8,063 nt of DNA. Source: Oligosphaeraceae bacterium. Lineage in GTDB: Bacteria > Verrucomicrobiota > Lentisphaeria > Oligosphaerales > Oligosphaeraceae. Position numbers and translations under genes: made by a program. The stretch is taken from assembly GCA_012515455.1 (NCBI GenBank), contig JAAYYJ010000106.1, forward strand, positions 1-8,063, read 5' to 3'. Below, piece after piece: positions 1 through 6,291 of the stretch (the first letter of the stretch is position 1; the number at the start of each line of letters is the position of its first letter). Below the pieces are notes generated by a model that saw nothing but the letters and a program-made list of their open reading frames with translations, was not told the origin of the DNA and did no database searches.

Positions 1-2
1 CC

Positions 3-143
3 CCTGCCGTTCCGCCGGCTGACCTCCCCCCCCAGCCTGACCAAGTGCCTCCTGAAAATCCCCCGGAGCCAAACAAACAAGGCACCCGCAAATCGCCCTT
101 GAAGAAATTGATTGATGAAAACACACCGTTCTTTCTGGAATAG
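3..143 (+). CDS. C-terminal end of an unrecognised protein with a proline-rich tail (partial)
   Basis: An open frame enters from the left edge and ends at TAG 141-143, giving about 46 residues. The first part is rich in Pro, Glu and Gln (PAVPPADLPPQPDQ, then PPENPPEPNKQ). It is followed by a basic and amphipathic tail ending KKLIDENTPFFLE. A proline-rich linker before a short conserved-looking tail is typical of the C-terminus of a larger protein, but I do not recognise the family. The next gene starts 20 nt after the stop on the same strand, so co-transcription is likely. A run of eight C (26-33) lies in the frame. Because only the tail is visible, both reality and frame rest on composition and spacing. 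Confidence 0.5.
   Translation, partial: PAVPPADLPPQPDQVPPENPPEPNKQGTRKSPLKKLIDENTPFFLE
26..33 (+). repeat. Poly-C tract (C8) in the partial CDS
   Basis: Eight consecutive C residues spell part of Leu-Pro-Pro-Gln in the incoming frame. Tracts of this length can slip in replication or sequencing, and a one-base change would shift the last roughly 36 codons. There is no direct evidence of variation. Confidence 0.4.
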
Positions 144-163
144 CCCCACCAGGAATACGCAAC

Positions 164-1027
164 ATGCTACCGCACTGCTTCAGCCCCATGCCGCTTAAAA
201 TCCAACCGGCGCAATATCTTCTGCCTGCCATCATTTTCCTGTGCCTCTATCTGGGCGCACAACTGCTGGCGCAGTCAGTCAACCTGGTCCAAAACCACGA
301 TTTCTCGGGCGGAACCGACAGCAACGGCGTCCCCGTCGGCTGGCGACTCAGTATGTCCAAGGCTACCCAGGGCGGAGCGGTCGTACTGCCGGACCAGCCT
401 CAGCCGGGGCGCTTCACCCTGCATTTATTCAAGAACAGCCCGGAGGGATCAGTTAATCTGACTCAGACCGTGAGACTCAAGCCAAACACCGAATATGAAT
501 ATTACGTCCGGGGACGGCGCCAGGCCGCTTACCGCTGGCACTATTTTGGCGTCCGCTGCCCCGATACATCTATCAGCTTATCCGGACACCTCCCCCATGA
601 TGACTCAGCCGTGGCACCGTTGTTTTTCCGCAGCGACACCGGGAAAACACTGTGTTATCTGACCCTGGCTTTGTGGGGACGCGAGGAAAACAAGGACGAC
701 ACGGTCGGAGAAATGTGGATTGAGGAGGTTGTCCTGCGCGAGGTCACTACCCCACCGGCTCGAATCTCCGGGCTGGGGAATTACTTTTTCCCCAGCGATG
801 AACTCAGCGCGACCCTCTGGCTGCAAAATTACTCCGGCAGCGCTAAAATCATCCTCCAGACCGCCAACCGGCAATTCGCGCAACTGGATTGCCAAGTCAC
901 CCCCGGCAACAACCCCTTTATTTTATCCCTGCGTGAGGTCCCCGCAGGACCGGCTGAGCTGATTGTCACCGCCGGTGAGATTTCCTTGTCCCAACCCATC
1001 ATCATTCAGGAAGGTGTTTTACCATGA
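164..1027 (+). CDS. Secreted carbohydrate-binding-like (CBM4/9-type beta-sandwich) protein
   Basis: A 287-residue exported protein with no visible catalytic signature. Residues about 1-38 form a signal peptide: basic N-region, hydrophobic core YLLPAIIFLCLYLGAQLL, likely cleavage near AQS. Residues about 40-193 resemble a galactose-binding-like or CBM4/9 jelly roll. It opens with NLVQNHDF (40-47), then PVGW (57-60), a strand LTQTVRLKPNTEYEYYVRGR (99-118) and closes with GEMWIEEVVLRE (182-193), the usual order in such modules. Residues about 200-283 look like a second small beta-sandwich. The start at 164 is preferred because AGGA (151-154) sits 9 nt upstream; Met9 is an alternative that keeps the signal peptide. 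The stop overlaps the next start (ATGA), so it is probably translated with the downstream hydrolase and may deliver substrate to it. The fold is inferred from pattern; the ligand is unknown. Confidence is high for the gene, moderate for the function. Confidence 0.8.
   Translation: MLPHCFSPMPLKIQPAQYLLPAIIFLCLYLGAQLLAQSVNLVQNHDFSGGTDSNGVPVGWRLSMSKATQGGAVVLPDQPQPGRFTLHLFKNSPEGSVNLTQTVRLKPNTEYEYYVRGRRQAAYRWHYFGVRCPDTSISLSGHLPHDDSAVAPLFFRSDTGKTLCYLTLALWGREENKDDTVGEMWIEEVVLREVTTPPARISGLGNYFFPSDELSATLWLQNYSGSAKIILQTANRQFAQLDCQVTPGNNPFILSLREVPAGPAELIVTAGEISLSQPIIIQEGVLP
1008..1014 (+). promoter_or_regulatory. Ribosome binding site of the glycoside hydrolase gene
   Basis: AGGAAGG lies inside the end of the upstream gene, 9 nt before ATG 1024-1026. 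It fixes the start of the hydrolase and supports the 4-nt ATGA overlap, hence translational coupling. Confidence 0.75.
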
Positions 1028-4000
1028 ACAAATTGAGTCAGGCAGTTCTCGTCCTGTTCTGTGCCATCAGCGTCACAGCCCAGACTACCGATTTTTCCAC
1101 CTGGAAAAAATCCGGCACCCTGAGTGTCACGCAGCAGAATGGCATCACCCGGCTGGATGGCGGCATGGCTGGCGGCGAACTCAGCTGCTCGTTCCCGGCC
1201 CAGGTCCTCACCGCCAGCAAATTCGCCGTCCTGAAACGGACTTATGAGCAGAGCAACTGGCAGCTGCTGGCGGTCAAGGGACTGGACCGGGTCGAAATCC
1301 CGCCGCTGGACAAGGAACTGCTGCTGGTGCATTTCCCGCTCTCAGAGGCCCTGGTCGACAAGGATAAACTCACGCTGTCCATCAAGCTCTTCCCCGATGC
1401 CGCCCTGGAAATCGAATTCTTCGACCTCAAAGCGGAGGCCACTACCTCGGAAAAATACACTGCCCGGAAATTCAGCGGCCCGGCCCGCACCTTCCAGACA
1501 CCAGTCGGGGAATTCACCATCCCGGACAACTTCGAAGACGTCTCCCGCCCGCCCCGCAATTCCGGCCTGAAGTTCACCCTCGCCGAGCCAGACTCCGGAC
1601 TGCGCAGCTATGTGGTCGACGATATCCTGGAACTGCATCCGGACCTGCTGCCCACAGCCGATGAATTCGCACGCGGCCTGTCGTTCTTTGCCGCGCCGGA
1701 CCAAAGCGAAGGCGGCGCAGTCAGCCTGTACCCGCTTGTCGACCTGGATGAAGTAAGACTCAGCGGCGCAGAACTAAAAAGCGAAGCGGGGCAGACCCTG
1801 CCGGCGCCGGACATCCGCAGCATCAGAGTCTGGCCCCAGCGCGTCAGCTTCGTCGGACTGCAGTACCGCGATGTCCCGGAACTGCTGGAAGAGAACCGCC
1901 CGCTGCCCCTGCGCCAGCACAAAGCCCAGGCATACTACCTGAAATACCGCGTCCCTGCGGACGCCCGCCCCGGCATATACCGCGGCACCATCACCGCTCT
2001 GGCCGCCGGACGCCCGGCCCTGGCCATCCCGGTCACCCTGCGCGTGGTCGACCTGCAGCTGCGCCGTGACCACCAGCAGATCCTCGGCGTGTATTACGGC
2101 GGACCGAATGTCTTCCCGATGCTGCAGGAATACGGCTTCAACTCCATCCTGCAGGGACACCAGAGCTGCATGCGCGATATCCTGCAGCCGCTCAAAGACC
2201 TCATCAGGACAGAGCCGGACCTCGCCCGCCGCCGGGAGAAACTGTACGCCGGCACCGCCGAACCGCAGCTTAATTACGCCGACGCACGTCCCCAGGGGCT
2301 GGATAATTTCCTGCGCGAGTACCAGAAATATGGCTTCCGGCGCCTGGTCGTATGGTTCGCTGTCCCAGGCTTCACCGACGTAATTGCCAAATTCCTCAAT
2401 CTGCCCCTATCACAAAAACACGGCCTGCATTTCTATCCCGAGGAACTCACCCCGGAATACCGTCAGCTGTTCAAGGATATCATAGGCGCGATCAGCCGCA
2501 GGGTGCAGGCCGCCGGAGTGGATATCTACTGGTATCAGTTTGATGAAATCGGAGTCAATTCCAATGTCTTCCTGTTCAATTACGCAGTGGAGATGTTCAA
2601 GCTGGTCAAGGAAGCCGGCAGCAAGACGGCGGTCACCTGCGGTGAAGATGAATTCACCGACCTGGTCAACCCCTGGCTGGACTGCCGCATCTATGCCCAA
2701 GGAACCGCTGAGGACAACAACAGCCTCGACCGTATCGTTAAGAGCACCAAGAAGGACAACCGGGAATTCTTCTCCTACACCGGCTGTGTCTATGAAAATT
2801 ACTACGCCAACCGCTATAACGCCGGCTTCAATATGTTCCGCTGCGGTTGGGAGGGAAAGTACTTCTGGAATCTGCATAGCCAGCGCAACGAGGCATTCAA
2901 TGACTTCGACCATTCGGCCAAAGACTCCATGTCTATATATTCCCTAAATGGCACATACATCCCGACCCTGAATCTGGAATACCTGCGCCTGGGCATGGAT
3001 GACTTCCGCTATATTCATACTCTGCAACAACTTATCGCCGAAGCGGAAAAATCTCCTGTGGAGGGCGCCGCAGCGGCGGCCGCCGCCGCCCGCCAGGAAC
3101 TCTCCGACATCCGCGCCGCACTGCCCTTCCATGGCCAGCCCACGCAGTGGGACTTCCGGAACTTCAAGCGCTATCGCTGGAGAATCGCCAGTCTGGCGGT
3201 AGAATTGCAGGCCCTCCTGCAGGGCAAAAGCCGCCCCCTGCAGATTGAATTCCACAACCGCGAACAGGACGCCGCCCCAGCGCCCCAGCGCCCCCAGCTC
3301 AATGCGCCGCTGCTGCCCATGCTGCCTGCCATCGACGGGGTCCTGCAGGAGGATGAGTGGAAAGCGGCCGAGCACATCCCCGAGCTGTACCTCGCCTCCG
3401 GCAATAAGCCGCCGGTCAACACCCAGGTCTGGCTGGGACGCTCCCAGGACACGCTCTTCGTCGCTTTCCGCTGTGAAGAACCGGAACCCAAGAGCATGGT
3501 CCTGCACCAGCGCACCCGCGATCATTTAGTCTGGCGCGACGAGAGCATCGAGTTGTTCTTCGACCACCAGCACAACCGCCGTGACTACCGGCAAATCATC
3601 CTCAGCGCTCTGGGCACCGAAGCGGATTTCGACATTACCGACGGGAAGACCGACAAGGGCTGGACCTGCCAGGGACTCAAGACTGCCTGCAAAATCTACT
3701 CCGACCACTGGGTGGCCGAGCTGGCCCTACCGCTGGCCGAGATCGCCAGCACCCCCATCGTCGGCGTGAATTTTCAACGCGTCCGGCAGAGCTATATGTC
3801 CATCTCCGCTTTCATCCCCCAGCCGCATCTGCCCGAATTTTATGCGAATTTGACCCTCGCAGAGCTGCCCCTGCAAATCGTACCGGAAATGCTTCAGCCA
3901 GTCCGCCTGGGGCAGAACAAGCTGCAGGTCCTGAACCCCAACGGCAGCCGGGAGACCCTGGCCCTGCAGCTGGCAGAGCAGACCTCGACCTATCAACTCA

Positions 4001-4422
4001 CAGGGGAAAAGCTCCAGATTCTGCCCGTTGAGATCAGCGCCCCGGGGACGCTCAGCGGCAGCATTAGCCTGCCCGGGCTCAAGCCACCGCACCCCTTCTG
4101 GGGGTTCCGGTACGAAGTCCCGGAAGTGCTCAGCCTCAGCAAAATTCCCGGCTACCTCCTGCAGGAGGACAAGACCCTGGATTTCACTGCTGACCTGAAT
4201 TATTACCCCGCCGCCAATGAAGCCGCACAACTTCGGCTGACTCTGCAGCGGCCCGGTGCGGAGCCCTTGACCAGCACCCGGGAAGTAGCCGGCAATGCCG
4301 CCAAACTGTCCATTGATCTGCAGACACTGCTGGCCAATTGCAAATACACTGTCATTGTGGAACTGCTGCGCCAAGGGCGAAGCTATCGCAGTGAGGCCCA
4401 GTTCCAACTGCTCGCCTACTGA
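1024..4422 (+). CDS. Secreted GH123-like (DUF4091) glycoside hydrolase with CBM9-like module
   Basis: A large exported multidomain hydrolase of 1132 residues. A signal peptide (1-19, ending SVTA before QTT) is followed by N-terminal beta-sandwich sequence to about 345. A barrel of the GH123/DUF4091 type follows from about 350 (ILGVYYGG, 354-361) to about 670. The strand DIYWYQFDEIG (500-510) carries an Asp507-Glu508 pair in the position of the GH123 catalytic pair. In that family the Glu is general acid and the Asp assists the substrate N-acetyl group. Trp609, Trp615 and the late motif LEYLRLGMDDFRY (651-663) match the family ending. An Ala8 stretch (682-689) is followed by a linker. A CBM9-like module (about 765-950) is marked by IDGVLQEDEW (770-779) and DESIELFFD (839-847). 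Residues about 955-1132 look like beta-sandwich sequence. Characterised GH123 enzymes are beta-N-acetylgalactosaminidases; most DUF4091 relatives are untested, so the substrate is open. Here the pair is followed by Ile rather than the Pro often seen in the family. Confidence 0.85.
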   Translation: MNKLSQAVLVLFCAISVTAQTTDFSTWKKSGTLSVTQQNGITRLDGGMAGGELSCSFPAQVLTASKFAVLKRTYEQSNWQLLAVKGLDRVEIPPLDKELLLVHFPLSEALVDKDKLTLSIKLFPDAALEIEFFDLKAEATTSEKYTARKFSGPARTFQTPVGEFTIPDNFEDVSRPPRNSGLKFTLAEPDSGLRSYVVDDILELHPDLLPTADEFARGLSFFAAPDQSEGGAVSLYPLVDLDEVRLSGAELKSEAGQTLPAPDIRSIRVWPQRVSFVGLQYRDVPELLEENRPLPLRQHKAQAYYLKYRVPADARPGIYRGTITALAAGRPALAIPVTLRVVDLQLRRDHQQILGVYYGGPNVFPMLQEYGFNSILQGHQSCMRDILQPLKDLIRTEPDLARRREKLYAGTAEPQLNYADARPQGLDNFLREYQKYGFRRLVVWFAVPGFTDVIAKFLNLPLSQKHGLHFYPEELTPEYRQLFKDIIGAISRRVQAAGVDIYWYQFDEIGVNSNVFLFNYAVEMFKLVKEAGSKTAVTCGEDEFTDLVNPWLDCRIYAQGTAEDNNSLDRIVKSTKKDNREFFSYTGCVYENYYANRYNAGFNMFRCGWEGKYFWNLHSQRNEAFNDFDHSAKDSMSIYSLNGTYIPTLNLEYLRLGMDDFRYIHTLQQLIAEAEKSPVEGAAAAAAAARQELSDIRAALPFHGQPTQWDFRNFKRYRWRIASLAVELQALLQGKSRPLQIEFHNREQDAAPAPQRPQLNAPLLPMLPAIDGVLQEDEWKAAEHIPELYLASGNKPPVNTQVWLGRSQDTLFVAFRCEEPEPKSMVLHQRTRDHLVWRDESIELFFDHQHNRRDYRQIILSALGTEADFDITDGKTDKGWTCQGLKTACKIYSDHWVAELALPLAEIASTPIVGVNFQRVRQSYMSISAFIPQPHLPEFYANLTLAELPLQIVPEMLQPVRLGQNKLQVLNPNGSRETLALQLAEQTSTYQLTGEKLQILPVEISAPGTLSGSISLPGLKPPHPFWGFRYEVPEVLSLSKIPGYLLQEDKTLDFTADLNYYPAANEAAQLRLTLQRPGAEPLTSTREVAGNAAKLSIDLQTLLANCKYTVIVELLRQGRSYRSEAQFQLLAY

Positions 4423-4439
4423 GCGGACGCGAAGCGGAC
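4422..4439 (+). repeat. Short direct repeat after the hydrolase stop
   Basis: AGCGGAC occurs at 4422-4428 and again at 4433-4439, an 11-nt period starting at the last base of the hydrolase stop codon. The 65-nt gap (4423-4487) otherwise holds only the weak ribosome site of the next gene. I see no hairpin plus U-tract terminator. The repeat may be chance. Confidence 0.3.
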
Positions 4440-4487
4440 TGCCCCGCAGGCTTCCCCGGAAATTAACCCTTCACACCGGAAAAAACC

Positions 4488-4997
4488 ATGCAGGATGATT
4501 CTCCATATCAGGAAAACGCTCCGCGACCGCTCTGGGCGCCATGGCGCATTGACTACATCCGCGGCCCCAAACCAGGCGGCTGCTTTTTTTGTTGCAAAGG
4601 CCAGCGCGACTGCGAATCCGACCACGTGGTCCATAAAGGGCGCGAGGCATTCGTGCTGCTCAATGACTTCCCCTACAACTCCGGGCACCTGATGGTCACA
4701 CCCTATCGGCACCTGAACAGCATGCAACAACTCACCCCCGCGGAACTGCACGAAATCAGCGACCTGATCGTGGAGTGCCAGAAGGTGCTCGACAAACTGA
4801 TGCACCCGGAGGGATATAACATCGGCTTCAATATCGGCACTGCCGCCGGCGCCGGCGTCAAAGACCATATTCACGCCCATATCGTCCCGCGCTGGGTCGG
4901 AGACACCAACTTCATGCCGGTACTCAGCGGTACCCGCTGCATCCCGGAAGCACTGGCCGATACCGCCCGCATGATCCGGGACGCCTGGAATCAGTGA
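4488..4997 (+). CDS. HIT-family nucleotide hydrolase/phosphorylase (Ap4A phosphorylase-like)
   Basis: A 169-residue cytoplasmic HIT-superfamily protein. The signature His-x-His-x-His is HIHAHIV at 127-133; by analogy with the family, His129 is the nucleophile that takes up the nucleotidyl group. The N-terminal LWAPWRIDYI (15-24), the CFFC pair (Cys32, Cys35), the NDFPYNSGHLMVTP stretch (59-72) and HIVPRWVGDTNFMP (131-144) match the clade that includes mycobacterial Ap4A phosphorylase-like HIT proteins, where the N-terminal cysteines can help bind zinc. Expected substrates are dinucleoside polyphosphates or nucleoside phosphoramidates, and length is normal for the clade. ATG 4488 is preceded by a weak GGA 7 nt away. 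It follows the hydrolase by 65 nt on the same strand, but this family is widespread and housekeeping, so a functional link to glycan degradation is doubtful. Phosphorylase versus hydrolase activity cannot be decided from sequence alone. Confidence 0.92.
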   Translation: MQDDSPYQENAPRPLWAPWRIDYIRGPKPGGCFFCCKGQRDCESDHVVHKGREAFVLLNDFPYNSGHLMVTPYRHLNSMQQLTPAELHEISDLIVECQKVLDKLMHPEGYNIGFNIGTAAGAGVKDHIHAHIVPRWVGDTNFMPVLSGTRCIPEALADTARMIRDAWNQ

Positions 4998-5004
4998 GCG
5001 CGAC

Positions 5005-6237
5005 TCAGGTGCGCGGGGCATCGCCGAAATCCAGCACCGGCAACAGCTCACCGTCCCGCAACGCCGATGCATGCGCGGCCGCGCCCATGGCCATATAGCG
5101 GGCCGCATCCCAGGCGTTAACCGCCGGCAGGCGCTGTTCCGCCACCGCGCAGCAGAATTCGTGCACCAGGTACGGGTGGCTGCCGCCGTGGCCAGAGGGC
5201 TGGAAGTCATCCTCGGGCTTGGCAGCGGGATTCAAGGCATACTTGAAGGCGCTGGCGACCTCTTTGGGCAGCGGCTCGAACATCTGCGCATCCGTAACCG
5301 CCCGGCAGACATTGGGGTGCTTCGCGCCATCGGGGACAATCCGCCCATTCTCGCACCAGTTGTTGCAGGAGTAGCTCCCGCGGGTACCGAAAATCCGGAA
5401 ATCCTCGTCCTTCAAGCCGGTATTGGCCGAAATCTCCCGCATCTCCGCGATGCGCAGCACTGCGCCGTTGTCGAGGTAATAATTCGCCACCAGATTCGAG
5501 AACTCGGAATGGCGGAAAAACGGGTCCTGGGTGCGGTTCCGGTACCCGCCGGCTGAGACCCGCAGCGGCTTCGCACCCATCACGCTGAGCGGCCCGGATA
5601 CCGAATGGGTCGGGTAGGACATCGGACTGGTTTTGCAGCCGCGCTGGTGATAGGGCGCAACCAAGGACTCGTACTGCGCGCCGACTTTGCCTGTCTGACG
5701 CATCGTGTTCACCTGACGCAACGAGCAGTTCGAGTCCACATCATGCGCATATTCGCCCTCGGCATAGACAAAATCGCCGAAGGCCCCGGCAGCGGCCTGG
5801 CGGCGGCAGAACTGGGTCTGGGGGCGATAATATGTAGTCTCCCCCAGCATGTACTGCTTGCCCGTGCGCTGCACGCAGTCAATGACCCGGCCGCACCAGT
5901 CCAGCACCTCGGTAAAATCCGGCAGGGTGATGACCGGCACCGCAGAATAGACGTGCTTGCCGGATTCCATGACCTGTATACACTGCGGGGCATGCAGCCA
6001 AGGCTGGGTGATTATCACAATAGCATCCAGGTCGGTCCGGCAAATATCGTCCAAAGAGAAGAATACGTCCTTCTGATTCAGCTTGTCCTGAAATTCCGGC
6101 AGGTCTGCGAATTTACGCAGTTTCTCCTCTTCGGCATCACAGAGCGCAATCCGGTCCACCAGCGGATGACTTTTGAACAGCCGTGCGAATGCGCTGCCAA
6201 AGCTACCCAATCCCACCAATCCCAAACTGATACCCAT
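5005..6237 (-). CDS. Gfo/Idh/MocA-family NAD(P)-dependent oxidoreductase, GH109-like features
   Basis: A 410-residue cytoplasmic protein with no signal peptide. An N-terminal Rossmann domain (about 1-130) has the dinucleotide motif GLVGLGSFGSAF (6-17). The usual Glu-Lys-Pro after GKHV is replaced: residues 93-101 read GKHVYSAVP, so the lysine that normally contacts cofactor and substrate is Val100. The C-terminal alpha/beta domain contains EGEYAHD (160-166), YPTHSVSGP (208-216) and GHGGSHPYLVHEF (349-361). From memory this resembles the layout of GH109 and related family members, in which bound NAD takes part in glycoside cleavage. An ordinary sugar or inositol dehydrogenase remains possible. 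The start is set by AGGAG at 6244-6248, 6 nt upstream. It lies 54 nt downstream of the aminotransferase gene and is probably in its operon. It converges on the HIT gene with 7 nt between stops. Family membership is sure; reaction and substrate are not. Confidence 0.9.
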   Translation of the reverse strand: MGISLGLVGLGSFGSAFARLFKSHPLVDRIALCDAEEEKLRKFADLPEFQDKLNQKDVFFSLDDICRTDLDAIVIITQPWLHAPQCIQVMESGKHVYSAVPVITLPDFTEVLDWCGRVIDCVQRTGKQYMLGETTYYRPQTQFCRRQAAAGAFGDFVYAEGEYAHDVDSNCSLRQVNTMRQTGKVGAQYESLVAPYHQRGCKTSPMSYPTHSVSGPLSVMGAKPLRVSAGGYRNRTQDPFFRHSEFSNLVANYYLDNGAVLRIAEMREISANTGLKDEDFRIFGTRGSYSCNNWCENGRIVPDGAKHPNVCRAVTDAQMFEPLPKEVASAFKYALNPAAKPEDDFQPSGHGGSHPYLVHEFCCAVAEQRLPAVNAWDAARYMAMGAAAHASALRDGELLPVLDFGDAPRT

Positions 6238-6243
6238 GTATGG

Positions 6244-6248
6244 CTCCT
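6244..6248 (-). promoter_or_regulatory. Ribosome binding site of the oxidoreductase gene
   Basis: Read on the minus strand this is AGGAG within AAAGGAGCC, 6 nt before the ATG at 6237. It supports the chosen start and is stronger than the site in front of the upstream aminotransferase gene. Confidence 0.7.
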
Positions 6249-6252
6249 TTCA

Positions 6253-6264
6253 CATCTGCAGATG
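6253..6264. promoter_or_regulatory. Perfect 12-bp palindrome between two minus-strand genes, candidate operator
   Basis: CATCTGCAGATG is a perfect inverted repeat in the 54-nt gap between the aminotransferase stop and the oxidoreductase start, 4 nt upstream of the AGGAG site. The symmetry continues one step out after a single mismatch on each side: TC and GA flank it at 6250-6251 and 6266-6267. Its size and position would suit binding of a dimeric regulator or an RNA hairpin (CATC/GATG stem with TGCA loop) that could affect ribosome access. No U-tract follows, so it is not a standard terminator. Function is inferred only from symmetry and position. Confidence 0.35.
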
Positions 6265-6291
6265 CGACCCTGCCCCGCCTAGAGGCACCGG

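Noticed and set aside
4155..4168. 14-bp perfect palindrome CCTCCTGCAGGAGG, and many CTGCAG hexamers across 2050-4320
   Set aside because: They lie in the hydrolase gene, where Leu-Gln is spelled CTG CAG repeatedly. Codon preference explains them.
3727..4407. 226-codon minus-strand open frame opposite the hydrolase C-terminus
   Set aside because: Shadow of the plus-strand gene; no motif, and the plus-strand frame continues as a coherent beta-sandwich region to its stop.
4845..4856. GCCGGCGCCGGC palindrome in the HIT gene
   Set aside because: It encodes Ala-Gly-Ala-Gly in the conserved glycine/alanine loop before the HIT motif, with GC-rich codons; no sign of a separate element.
4998..5004. 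Possible terminator at the convergent junction
   Set aside because: Only a 4-bp stem (TGAG/CTCA) can be drawn and there is no U-tract.
5071..6282. Long plus-strand open frames opposite the oxidoreductase (161 and 225 codons)
   Set aside because: They are antisense shadows in high-GC sequence; the minus-strand protein has clear family motifs throughout and a good ribosome binding site.
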